Of a DNA stretch of 54,772 bases, positions 7,751-16,204 are shown piece by piece (position 1 is the first letter of the stretch; each line of letters starts with the position of its first letter). This DNA comes from Ferruginibacter sp. (GTDB lineage Bacteria; Bacteroidota; Bacteroidia; Chitinophagales; Chitinophagaceae), in contig JANXVN010000159.1 in assembly GCA_025351645.1 (NCBI GenBank), forward strand, positions 1 to 54,772, read 5' to 3'. The translations under genes were made by a program, and so were the position numbers. The notes below the pieces were generated by a model. The model did not search any database and was not told the origin of the DNA. It worked only from the letters and a program-made list of their open reading frames with translations.

Positions 7751-8725
7751 CTATTTAAAATCCTTTGGAAGTTTGTATAACTCTTCTTTTGATAAAGACT
7801 TGAAATACTCGTAAGTAATTTTAAGCCCTTCTGCCCGGTTTACTTTTGGCTGCCACCCTAAAAGTTCCTGCGCTTTTGAAATATCTGGTTTTCGCTGTTT
7901 TGGGTCATTTACAGGCAACGGTTCGTAAATAATTTTTTGGGTAGTACCTGTTAGTTTAATAATTTCTTCAGCAAAATCCTTCAGTGAAATTTCATCGGGG
8001 TTGCCAATGTTTACCGGGTATGCGTAATCGCTCATCAACAAACGGTATATGCCTTCTACAAGGTCATCTACATAACAAAAACTTCTTGTCTGGCTGCCAT
8101 CGCCAAATACAGTAAGGTCTTCTCCACGAAGTGCCTGGCCAATAAATGCGGGCAATGCACGCCCGTCGTTGAGCCTCATCCTTGGCCCATAGGTATTAAA
8201 AATCCTAATTATCCTGGTTTCTACATGGTGAAAAGTATGGTAAGCCATAGTAATTGCTTCCTGAAAACGCTTAGCCTCATCATAAACACCTCTAGGCCCT
8301 ACCGGGTTTACATTGCCAAAATACTCCTCTGTTTGCGGATGTACTAATGGGTCGCCATATACTTCGCTGGTAGACGCCACCAATATCCGTGCTTTTTTTG
8401 CAAAGGCTAGCCCAAGACAATTATGGGTACCAAGGGAGCCTACCTTTAAGGTTTGTATCGGTATTTTTAAATAATCTATCGGGCTGGCAGGAGAAGCAAA
8501 GTGAAGGATATAATCAAGCTTGCCGGATACATGTATAAATTTGGAAACATCGTGATGATAGAATTCAAATTCTTTTAATGGAAAAAGGTGCTCGATATTT
8601 TTCAGGTCTCCGGTAATCAGGTTATCCATCCCAATAACGTGAAACCCTTCTTTAATAAAACGGTCGCAAAGATGAGACCCTAAAAAGCCTGCCGCGCCGG
8701 TTATTAGTATTCTTTTACTTGCCAC
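7751..8725 (-). CDS. UDP-glucuronate decarboxylase (UDP-xylose synthase)
   Basis: This SDR enzyme converts UDP-glucuronate to UDP-xylose. It has the NAD motif [15 protein letters not shown] (residues 9-23), [11 protein letters not shown], the UXS signature [20 protein letters not shown], and [10 protein letters not shown] with the catalytic Tyr/Lys. The 324-aa length matches soluble bacterial forms. The start is GTG at 8725; no upstream ATG is in frame. Ugd, encoded just upstream, makes its substrate. Confidence 0.9.
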   Translation of the reverse strand: MASKRILITGAAGFLGSHLCDRFIKEGFHVIGMDNLITGDLKNIEHLFPLKEFEFYHHDVSKFIHVSGKLDYILHFASPASPIDYLKIPIQTLKVGSLGTHNCLGLAFAKKARILVASTSEVYGDPLVHPQTEEYFGNVNPVGPRGVYDEAKRFQEAITMAYHTFHHVETRIIRIFNTYGPRMRLNDGRALPAFIGQALRGEDLTVFGDGSQTRSFCYVDDLVEGIYRLLMSDYAYPVNIGNPDEISLKDFAEEIIKLTGTTQKIIYEPLPVNDPKQRKPDISKAQELLGWQPKVNRAEGLKITYEYFKSLSKEELYKLPKDFK

Positions 8726-8805
8726 AACTATAAAAATTTATGATGAAAAATTTTATTTTGATGTTTGATACCAAATGCGTGATAAACTAAATTTGAAGAG
8801 GTAAA

Positions 8806-10131
8806 CTACTGCCCTATTTGTTTACGTCCAATGCTAACATAATAAAAACCAAGATTTTGCATCTGGCTTAAATCGAATAAATTCCTTCCGTCAAAAATCA
8901 CTTTATTTTTAAGTAAAGAAGATATTTTATTAAAGTCAGGCTGCCTAAATTCGCTCCATTCTGTGGCTATTACCAAAGCATCTGCATTTTTTAATGCATC
9001 GTACTGGCTTTCAGCATAAATGATTTTATCGCCCAATAGCTCTTTTACATTCTTCATTGCTTCTGGGTCAAAGGTAGATACAGTTGCTCCAGCTTCTAAC
9101 AATGCATCAATAATGTACAAAGCTGGTGCTTCACGGATATCGTCTGTATTTGGTTTAAAGGCCAATCCCCATATCGCAATTTTTTTACCTTTTAAATCGT
9201 TTTTAAACCAAGCTTTTATTTTTGGTACCAGGTGAAGTTTTTGTTTTTCATTTACATCCATAACCGCATCCAGAATCTTAAAGCTATAGTTTACTTCTGT
9301 TGATGATTTTGCCAATGCCTGCACATCTTTAGGAAAGCAGCTTCCTCCGTAGCCAATGCCTGGAAATAGAAACCGCCTGCCTATACGTTCGTCGCTTCCC
9401 ATGCCTTTACGGACCATGTCCACATCGGCACCAAGCAATTCGCACAGTTGGGCAATTTCGTTCATAAAGGTAATTTTTGTAGCGAGGAAAGAGTTGGCAG
9501 CATATTTTGTAAGCTCCGCACTTTTTTCATCCATAAAAATTATTGGGTTTCCCTGGCGCACAAAAGGGCCATATAAATCGCTTAATACTTTTTTTGCCCT
9601 TTCCGAACTAGTGCCTATTACTACCCTATCTGGCTTCATAAAATCATCTACCGCAACGCCTTCTCTTAAAAACTCAGGGTTGCTTACAATATCAAAAGTC
9701 CCTTTAATGCCTCCATTGGCTAAAAGGGCAGCTTCTACTTTATCGGCCGTACCTACTGGTACTGTACTTTTATCAATAATTATTTTGTAATCGCCTTCTT
9801 TAATAAGTGCGCCTAAATCTTTGGCAACTCCTAAAATATATTTCAAATCTGCACTTCCATCTTCTCCTGGTGGTGTTGGCAAAGCTAAAAATATAATCTC
9901 AGCCCCTTCAATGCCTTCGCTAAGGGAAGTTGTAAAATGAAGCCGGTTTTCTTTTTGGTTCCTTAAAAATATCTTTTCCAGTCCGGGCTCGTAAATGGTT
10001 ATTTTGCCCGAAGCCAATTTATCTACTTTACTTTTATCAATATCTACGCATATAACTTCGTTGCCTGTTTCTGCAAAGCAGGTACCTGTTACCAAGCCTA
10101 CATACCCTGTTCCGATTACTGCAATTTTCAT
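8806..10131 (-). CDS. ugd: UDP-glucose 6-dehydrogenase
   Basis: It oxidises UDP-glucose to UDP-glucuronate with NAD. MKIAVIGTGYVGLVTGTCFA is the N-terminal Rossmann motif, GGSCFPKDVQAL holds the catalytic Cys, and NPEFLREGVAVDDF is the family signature. The 441-aa length is normal. Its ATG is 2 bases after the aminotransferase stop, so the two genes are translationally close. The product feeds the UDP-xylose synthase encoded next. Confidence 0.95.
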   Translation of the reverse strand: MKIAVIGTGYVGLVTGTCFAETGNEVICVDIDKSKVDKLASGKITIYEPGLEKIFLRNQKENRLHFTTSLSEGIEGAEIIFLALPTPPGEDGSADLKYILGVAKDLGALIKEGDYKIIIDKSTVPVGTADKVEAALLANGGIKGTFDIVSNPEFLREGVAVDDFMKPDRVVIGTSSERAKKVLSDLYGPFVRQGNPIIFMDEKSAELTKYAANSFLATKITFMNEIAQLCELLGADVDMVRKGMGSDERIGRRFLFPGIGYGGSCFPKDVQALAKSSTEVNYSFKILDAVMDVNEKQKLHLVPKIKAWFKNDLKGKKIAIWGLAFKPNTDDIREAPALYIIDALLEAGATVSTFDPEAMKNVKELLGDKIIYAESQYDALKNADALVIATEWSEFRQPDFNKISSLLKNKVIFDGRNLFDLSQMQNLGFYYVSIGRKQIGQ

Positions 10132-10133
10132 AT

Positions 10134-11267
10134 TTAATTTTGATTTATGTAATTTAAAATGTTTGAAACAATAAATGATTGTTGTTCTTCATCTAACTCA
10201 GTATGTATAGGTATTGAAATAACTCTTTCTGTAAGCCAGTCTGTTACCGGCAAATTAAATTCACTGCCGCCAAAAGACGCAAACATTTTTTGGCGATGGC
10301 AAGGCAACGGATAATAAATCATTGAAGGCACGCCATTATCTGATAAATACTTACCTAGCCCGTCCCTATCAACATTATTTAAAATTAAGGTATATTGATG
10401 AAATACATGGCTACTATACGGCGCCCTGTATGGCGTAGTAATTTTTTGCTGGCCTGCAAAAGCCTTGTCATAATAATCCGCGGCCTTTATCCTGGCAGCA
10501 ATATACTCATCCAAATGCGTTAATTTAATATCTAGTATTGCGGCTTGCATCGCATCCAGCCTACTGTTGCAGCCTACAACATCATGGTAGTACCGCCTGT
10601 TTTGCCCATGTGCTGCTATCATTTTTAATTTTTCAGCTAACGCATCATCGTTAGTAAATATTGCGCCGCCATCACCAAAAGCGCCCAGGTTTTTCGAGGG
10701 ATAAAAAGAAGTGGTGCCTATATGCCCGATGCTTCCGGTCTTTTTTACCGTTCCATCGCTGAATGTGTAATTGCAGCCAATAGCCTGTGCATTATCTTCA
10801 ATTACAAATAAATTATGCTTTTTGGCAATAGCCATTATTTTCTCCATCTCCGCAGCATGCCCGTATAAATGTACCGGTAATATTGCTTTTGTTTTTGGGG
10901 TGATGGCTTTTTCAATTGCCGAGGCATCCATGCAGAAAGTCTGCTTGTCAACCTCAACAAAAACAGGCGACAGGTGCAATAATGCAGCAGCTTCTACGGT
11001 AGCAATATAGGTAAACGAAGGCGTAATTATTTCATCACCGGGCTTTAGCCCAAGTGCCATCATAGCTATTTGTAGTGCATCGGTACCATTGGCACAGGGA
11101 ATAACATGCTTTACACCATTATAAGCTGCCAGGTTTTGTGCAAAATCGTTTACAACCTTGCCGCCGATAAACATCGTGCTTTCCATTACACTCAAAACGG
11201 CTGCATCTACTTCAGTCTTAATTTTAAAATATTGCGTCTTTGTATCTACCATTTGAAGTGGCCTCAT
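10134..11267 (-). CDS. DegT/DnrJ/EryC1 sugar aminotransferase (WbpE-like)
   Basis: This PLP enzyme transfers an amino group to a keto sugar nucleotide. Visible motifs are PCANGTDALQIAMMALGLKPG, EDNAQAIGC with the PLP-binding Asp, and TTSFYPSKNLGAFGDGGA, whose Lys forms the Schiff base. MRPLQMVDTKTQY at 11267 is taken as the start: an AAAGGAT sequence sits just before it and a TATCTTTG promoter box ends 19 bases upstream, while the ATG at 11309 would precede that box. It is the first gene of the operon. The oxidase supplying a 3-keto substrate is not in the window. Confidence 0.87.
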   Translation of the reverse strand: MRPLQMVDTKTQYFKIKTEVDAAVLSVMESTMFIGGKVVNDFAQNLAAYNGVKHVIPCANGTDALQIAMMALGLKPGDEIITPSFTYIATVEAAALLHLSPVFVEVDKQTFCMDASAIEKAITPKTKAILPVHLYGHAAEMEKIMAIAKKHNLFVIEDNAQAIGCNYTFSDGTVKKTGSIGHIGTTSFYPSKNLGAFGDGGAIFTNDDALAEKLKMIAAHGQNRRYYHDVVGCNSRLDAMQAAILDIKLTHLDEYIAARIKAADYYDKAFAGQQKITTPYRAPYSSHVFHQYTLILNNVDRDGLGKYLSDNGVPSMIYYPLPCHRQKMFASFGGSEFNLPVTDWLTERVISIPIHTELDEEQQSFIVSNILNYINQN

Positions 11268-11286
11268 ATATCCTTTTTTTTGCTGG

Positions 11287-11294
11287 CAAAGATA
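11287..11294 (-). promoter_or_regulatory. -7 promoter box TATCTTTG of the sugar-nucleotide operon
   Basis: Exact TAnnTTTG match 19 bases before the ATG of the WbpE-like gene. It is probably the main promoter for the minus-strand operon down to 3.6 kb and it decides the start of the first gene. Confidence 0.6.
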
Positions 11295-11498
11295 AGGATT
11301 CAGGCTCATTTTTAATTTGAGCTTGAGAAGGGGAAAGGCAGATTATTTTATAAAAAATGGCCAGGGCAAGATATAGTGAAAATATCTTTTTTAAAATTAC
11401 CTAACGCCTAAACAAAATGAAGGCTTTTATACTAAACCGTACACTTACATTTATCCAGTATTTAAAAAAATGCTTTTAGATTTGTTATAAAATTAATT

Positions 11499-12737
11499 TT
11501 GAAAACATTTTTTTATAGTATTTTTTTAGCCGTATATGTTGGATGCATAAAGGTTTTATCGGTATGGAACCCCAAGGCAAAACTATGGCTTACGGGAAGA
11601 AAAACCTTGCCTGCGTTAAATTTTACCGGGGCTAAGACCATTTGGATGCACTGCGCAAGCCTGGGCGAATTTGAACAAGGCCGGCCTGTTTTAGAAAGTA
11701 TAAAAAAGCAATACCCTACCATTATGATAGTACTTACTTTTTTTTCGCCCAGTGGATACGAAGTACAAAAAAATTATACTGGAGCAGATGCCATTTTGTA
11801 TTTACCAATCGATAGTAAAGCAAATGCAAAAAAAATGATTGAAGCTATCAATCCTTGCCTGGTTTTATGGGTTAAATACGAATATTGGTATTACTACTTA
11901 GTGGCTTTAAAACAACGGGAAATACCTGTATTGCTTATATCCGGTATTTTTAGGGAAAGCCAGCCTTTTTTTAAATGGTATGGTGGTTTTTGGAAAGCTA
12001 TCTTACCATCCTTCAACCATTTTTTTGTGCAGGATGAAGGGTCGGAAATTTTATTGCAACAAATTGGCATCGATAAAAATGTAACCGTATCCGGCGATAC
12101 TAGGTTTGACAGGGTGATAGAAATAGCCGGCAAGTTTACCCACATCCCATTAATACAACAGTTTTGTGGCGATAGTAAAGTTATAGTTGCAGGAAGTACC
12201 TGGGAAGATGATGAGGCGGAATTGATACATTATATCCGGGCCAACCCACACATTAAATTTATTATTGCCCCGCATGAGATTGATGCCGATAATTTAAAAG
12301 ATGTACAAAAAGAATTTGCCGGCTCGATGTTGTTTTCAACGTTTGCTATTAACCCAACAACTACTAGCAATGTTTTAATTATAGATAACGTTGGCATGCT
12401 TAGCCAGCTATATTATTATGCTGATATAACATACGTTGGTGGCGGGTTTGGCAGCGATGGCGTACATAATGTACTAGAAGCAGCCGTATATGGGAAGCCT
12501 GTAATTTATGGCCCTGAATTTGAAAAGTTTATTGAGGCAGCCGAACTAGTTGATTGCGGAGGCGGGATTACTATTAGCAGTGCGCTGGAACTTGAAAAAG
12601 TGATAACAAATTTTTGGAGCGAAGAAGGAGCATTAAAAACCGCTGGCCTTGCTGCAAAAAATTATGTTTACAATAATGCCGGCGCATCTAAAAAAATAAT
12701 GGATTTTATTCAGGAAAAACGCCTTCTTACTAATTGA
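11499..12737 (+). CDS. waaA: 3-deoxy-D-manno-octulosonic acid (Kdo) transferase
   Basis: It transfers Kdo from CMP-Kdo to lipid IV-A at the inner membrane. An N-terminal hydrophobic segment (KTFFYSIFLAVYVGCIKVL) is followed by a GT-B fold: IWMHCASLGEFEQGRPVLE (the acidic catalytic region), FVQDEGSEILLQQIG, VSGDTRFDRV, IAPHEI and the donor-site GGGFGSDGVHNVLEAAVYGK. At 412 aa it is typical. The start is TTG at 11499, as no ATG fits the conserved N-terminus. Its 3' end overlaps the convergent gene by 28 bases. Confidence 0.92.
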   Translation: MKTFFYSIFLAVYVGCIKVLSVWNPKAKLWLTGRKTLPALNFTGAKTIWMHCASLGEFEQGRPVLESIKKQYPTIMIVLTFFSPSGYEVQKNYTGADAILYLPIDSKANAKKMIEAINPCLVLWVKYEYWYYYLVALKQREIPVLLISGIFRESQPFFKWYGGFWKAILPSFNHFFVQDEGSEILLQQIGIDKNVTVSGDTRFDRVIEIAGKFTHIPLIQQFCGDSKVIVAGSTWEDDEAELIHYIRANPHIKFIIAPHEIDADNLKDVQKEFAGSMLFSTFAINPTTTSNVLIIDNVGMLSQLYYYADITYVGGGFGSDGVHNVLEAAVYGKPVIYGPEFEKFIEAAELVDCGGGITISSALELEKVITNFWSEEGALKTAGLAAKNYVYNNAGASKKIMDFIQEKRLLTN

Positions 12738-13477
12738 TCAAATTGCTTTACTGTTGGCGTACTATCTACCCAGCCTAATTTGGTTTTTAACTCCCGCCGT
12801 ATCCAATACTCCGCTTCGGGCCAAATGGTAAAGCTATTGATGGTTTTAATGCTACGCTCATACATAGCTTCATCTCCCCTAAATAATTCGTTGATGTATA
12901 AAAAGCGGTCGTTTATACCGATAGCTTTCTTTAGGTCTTTTACCGGGCCATCGCTTAGTTTAGCACTAATTTCCGTAGCTGGCTGGTTTAAATATTCGTT
13001 AATAGACCGGCTTTCTTTACTTGCCCATTCATTAACTTCTTTTACGGGTGCATTTATGGGTGCAACCGGCAATTCCTGATGGATCAATGTTGGTATATCA
13101 TCTTCCAAAGGCTCCAGGTACATAGGAGGCTTACTATGAGAACTTATATTTTGTATTAAAGAGGCATTTCGTTTTATTTCTTCCAGTTCTGCTTCTACCT
13201 CCGCTTCATCTACCTGCAATACCGCTACCGTTTTTTCTTCTGTAACTGGCGCTGTAGCAGATACTTGCGCAATAATTCCAGCGTTTAAGGGCTGGTTAAT
13301 TATTGTTTGCAATGGCATGGAAACCACCGTGGCTTTGTTTGTTTCTAATGGTAAGTTGCCTTGTAAATGAGTTAATTCATGCTGCATCATTTGCACAGTC
13401 AGCAACAACCTATCTACCGAAAGCTTTTCATTTACTTGTTGTTGCAGCTTTTGCAAAAGTGTTTCCACTCTTTCCAT
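12710..13477 (-). CDS. Conserved hypothetical protein, Bacteroidota-type
   Basis: A 255-aa soluble protein: an N-terminal helix-rich segment (METLLQKL-type heptads), a long acidic low-complexity middle (EAEVEAELEEIKRNA), and a compact C-terminal part with IGINDRFLYINELFRGDEAM then YERSIKTINSF. The C-terminal motif is widely conserved in Bacteroidota as I recall, without known function. It has no signal peptide. It overlaps waaA tail to tail (12710-12737). Confidence 0.7.
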   Translation of the reverse strand: MERVETLLQKLQQQVNEKLSVDRLLLTVQMMQHELTHLQGNLPLETNKATVVSMPLQTIINQPLNAGIIAQVSATAPVTEEKTVAVLQVDEAEVEAELEEIKRNASLIQNISSHSKPPMYLEPLEDDIPTLIHQELPVAPINAPVKEVNEWASKESRSINEYLNQPATEISAKLSDGPVKDLKKAIGINDRFLYINELFRGDEAMYERSIKTINSFTIWPEAEYWIRRELKTKLGWVDSTPTVKQFDQLVRRRFS

Positions 13478-13599
13478 AAAAACCAGTTTATTGTATAAGA
13501 AATTGCAAGGAAAATTAGTTTTAATTAATGAGCCAAAACTGTAACCTTTGCAGACAATAGAATAAAGTTACAACCTCATTCTTAAAAATTTATATAAAA

Positions 13600-14166
13600 A
13601 TGTTTATTGAACCCAATTTAAATGCCGGCCGGGGATCTATTGAAGTTATTTGTGGCAGCATGTTCAGTGGCAAGACGGAAGAACTTATCCGCCGTTTAAA
13701 AAGGGTTAAGATTGCCAACTTGAAAGCAGAGATTTTTAAGCCAGCCATCGATGTACGGTTCGATAAAGACAATATTGTTAGCCACGACACCAACTTTATC
13801 CATAGCACGCCGGTAGAAAGTTCACACGCAATTTTACTGATGGCGCAGGATGTAGATGTAGTGGGCATTGACGAGGCGCAATTTTTTGATGCTGAAATTA
13901 GTTACGTGTGCGAACAACTGGCACTAAAAGGCATAAGGGTAATTGTAGCCGGGCTGGATATGGATTATACCGGCAAGCCTTTTGGGCAAATGCCTAACCT
14001 ACTGGCTATTGCAGATTATATATCTAAGCTGCATGCCATTTGTGTTATTTGCGGCAACATAGCCAACATCAGTTATAGAAAAACCGCGGAGAACGGACAA
14101 TTATTATTGGGTGAAAAAGATATTTATGAACCACGGTGCAGGACCTGCAATCACTTAAAACTGTAA
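13600..14166 (+). CDS. tdk: Thymidine kinase
   Basis: It phosphorylates thymidine with ATP (salvage pathway). The Walker A motif GSMFSGKT is at residues 19-26, DEAQ at 91-94, and a C-terminal Cys pattern (CVICGN ... CRTC) forms the zinc site. At 188 aa it is typical of type II bacterial/human TK1-like enzymes. It is divergent from the hypothetical gene at 12710-13477. A near-match -7 box AACCTTTG ends at 13550. Confidence 0.95.
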   Translation: MFIEPNLNAGRGSIEVICGSMFSGKTEELIRRLKRVKIANLKAEIFKPAIDVRFDKDNIVSHDTNFIHSTPVESSHAILLMAQDVDVVGIDEAQFFDAEISYVCEQLALKGIRVIVAGLDMDYTGKPFGQMPNLLAIADYISKLHAICVICGNIANISYRKTAENGQLLLGEKDIYEPRCRTCNHLKL

Positions 14167-14257
14167 TTTCTATGTGTGATGCAAGATGTTGGTGTAGGAG
14201 GTAGGATGCCTGATTTTTTTTGAATCGTTATCGTTTGCTGATTTGTTATATATTATT

Positions 14258-14914
14258 ATGCTAAAAACAATTTTTGCTTTATTAAAAAAAGATTTGCTGC
14301 TGGAATTACGGCAGCAACATAGCTTTTATGGCATACTGTTATACGTTGCGTCTACTATTTTTTTGGTAAAACTGTCTTTAGATAGCCCTGCAGCGGATGT
14401 TTGGAATGCCTTATTCTGGATCATCCAATTATTTGTTTGTGTTAATGCAATAGCAAAAAGTTTTTTGCAAGAAGGCCGCGGGCGCATGTTATATTTTTAC
14501 TCCATTGCCGGTGCAAAAGAATTTATTATCGCAAAGCTTATCTACAACATCATTTTAATGCTGCTTATGAGCTTGCTAAGCCTTGCATTATTTTTTCTTC
14601 TCTTAAAAAACCCATTAGCCAACCCATTGCAATTTATTGGTATTGTATGCCTGGGCAGCATAAGCCTTAGCCTGGTATTTACATTATTGGCCGCCATTGC
14701 TGCAAAGGCACAACAAAACGCGGCGCTAATGGCCATACTTGGGTTTCCGTTAATTGTGCCTCAGTTGTTATTAGTTATCCGGCTTTCAAAAGTTGCCTTC
14801 GGCGAAATTTTTCGTGATGGGGCTTTATTACAGTTAACACTTTTAATAATTGGCTTTGATATAATGGTAATAATTTTATCAGTCATCCTATTTCCTTTTT
14901 TGTGGAAAGATTAA
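14258..14914 (+). CDS. ccmB: Heme exporter protein CcmB
   Basis: Integral membrane subunit of the cytochrome c maturation ABC system. About six hydrophobic segments follow LKKDLLLELRQQHSFYGILL, and KSFLQEGRGRMLYFYSIAGA is the conserved cytoplasmic loop (family form Q-E). The 218-aa length is normal. The ATG at 14258 is chosen over an upstream TTG. It is followed by ccmC and ccmD, but a long hairpin lies between ccmB and ccmC. No ccmA is in the window. Confidence 0.9.
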   Translation: MLKTIFALLKKDLLLELRQQHSFYGILLYVASTIFLVKLSLDSPAADVWNALFWIIQLFVCVNAIAKSFLQEGRGRMLYFYSIAGAKEFIIAKLIYNIILMLLMSLLSLALFFLLLKNPLANPLQFIGIVCLGSISLSLVFTLLAAIAAKAQQNAALMAILGFPLIVPQLLLVIRLSKVAFGEIFRDGALLQLTLLIIGFDIMVIILSVILFPFLWKD

Positions 14915-14937
14915 GTAAAGCTTTCAAATAATAATAT

Positions 14938-14992
14938 TTTTGCCGCAGATTCGCAAATTAGTGCGGTATTAATTAGCGAATCTGCGGCAAAA
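14938..14992. repeat. Palindromic repeat with 17-bp perfect arms
   Basis: TTTTGCCGCAGATTCGC (14938-14954) pairs with GCGAATCTGCGGCAAAA (14976-14992) across 21 bases whose outer parts are also nearly complementary. Repeats of the GCCGCAGATT type are familiar intergenic repeats in Bacteroidota. It lies between ccmB and ccmC and could shape their shared transcript. There is no strong T-run after it. Confidence 0.7.
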
Positions 14993-15030
14993 TTTAAATT
15001 ATCTATTGTTCTATATCTTGTAAAGCGTAG

Positions 15031-15070
15031 TTAATTATCCATTATCAATTAAAAAATTATCCATTGATAA
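15031..15070. repeat. AT-rich ATTATCCATT-type repeat
   Basis: AATTATCCATTATCAATTAA is followed by AAAATTATCCATTGATAA. The same motif recurs at 32390-32429, next to folA. It is a low-complexity dispersed intergenic repeat. Confidence 0.5.
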
Positions 15071-15109
15071 CCGGCTTCCCTTAATTTTACAATCTCATTA
15101 TTTAAAAAA

Positions 15110-15787
15110 ATGCGTAAAAGCTGGTGGAAAATATTGGCGGTAATTTTATTGGTGTACACCTTTACCGCAGGTTTTTTAATTAAAGTGCCCAATGTCGGCA
15201 ACCTTAAAGAAACTATCCGTAACTTATTTTTTCACGTGCCTATGTGGTTTAGCCAGCTTATTTTACTAGGCATTTCGCTGGTGTACTCTATCAGGTACCT
15301 CCGCAACCCAAATTTAAAATACGATATCTATGCGGAAGCTTTTGCCAAAACAGGCATACTGATGGGCGTGCTTGGGCTTGTTACCGGCTCTATATGGGCA
15401 ACCTATACCTGGGGCGAGCCGTGGAGCAACGACCCTAAACAAATAGCGGTAGTAATAGCATTGCTGATATATTTTGCGTACTTAGTATTGCGCAATGCCG
15501 TGCCGGATATAGATAAAAGAGCTAAAGTAAGTGCAGTGTACAACATTTTTGCTTATTTTATTTATGTTCCTTTAATTATGATATTACCAAGATTGGTGGA
15601 ATCTTTACATCCCGGAGGAAAAGGCGTTGAGGGTAACCCAGGTTTAAATGGGGCAGACCTTGATGCAACTATGCGGGTGGTATTTTGGCCAGCGGTAATT
15701 GGCTGGGCTTTGCTTGGCACATGGATAAGCACTTTAAGTATCAGGATATATTTAATAAGAGATAAAAATTTAATTAATGCGGAATAA
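15110..15787 (+). CDS. ccmC: Heme exporter / cytochrome c assembly protein CcmC
   Basis: Six-TM heme-handling protein of the CcmC/CcsA family. The tryptophan-rich motif WGEPWSNDPK begins at W101 between hydrophobic segments, preceded by a conserved His in FFHVPMWFSQL and followed by one in ESLHPGGKG. It presents heme to CcmE at the periplasmic face. The 225-aa length matches Bacteroidota members. The ccmD-like gene overlaps its last 11 bases. Confidence 0.93.
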   Translation: MRKSWWKILAVILLVYTFTAGFLIKVPNVGNLKETIRNLFFHVPMWFSQLILLGISLVYSIRYLRNPNLKYDIYAEAFAKTGILMGVLGLVTGSIWATYTWGEPWSNDPKQIAVVIALLIYFAYLVLRNAVPDIDKRAKVSAVYNIFAYFIYVPLIMILPRLVESLHPGGKGVEGNPGLNGADLDATMRVVFWPAVIGWALLGTWISTLSIRIYLIRDKNLINAE

Positions 15788-16004
15788 AATTTACTATTTA
15801 TTATTGATGATACCGGTAATGCTTTTATCAGGTACTGTTATTTTTGCGCAGGATAATGTTGTTACCGAATCAACTATGCGTAGTAATGGTAAAATTTATG
15901 TTGTGATGGCTATTTGCGTTACTATTTTGGTGGGTTTGTTTTTATATGTTGCCAGCATTGATAAAAAAATAGGTAAAATAGAAAAAGAAAATCAAAACAC
16001 GTAA
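15777..16004 (+). CDS. CcmD family protein
   Basis: A 75-aa protein with an N-terminal signal-like segment (YYLLLMIPVMLLSGTVIFAQ), a short periplasmic stretch and one membrane helix KIYVVMAICVTILVGLFLYV, then a charged tail KIGKIEKEN. This matches the small CcmD-family proteins found next to CcmC in Bacteroidota. It overlaps ccmC by 11 bases (ATG at 15777), suggesting translational coupling. A 14-bp palindrome TACTTTTAAAAGTA follows at 16006-16019. Confidence 0.8.
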   Translation: MRNKIYYLLLMIPVMLLSGTVIFAQDNVVTESTMRSNGKIYVVMAICVTILVGLFLYVASIDKKIGKIEKENQNT

Positions 16005-16204
16005 GTACTTTTAAAAGTATATCTCCGTTAGGCATTGGTGAACAATAAAACCGCTTGTACGTTACACTACACAGCAAAATAAATGTTCCAAAAAATTATA
16101 TAAAATTTCTCAATAAAAATTTCAAGCTCCTTTTAGGGGTTTGTTTTATGTAGCTTCTTGCCAGTTGCTATTCATATTTACGATTGCTCATTTAAACAAA
16201 AATT

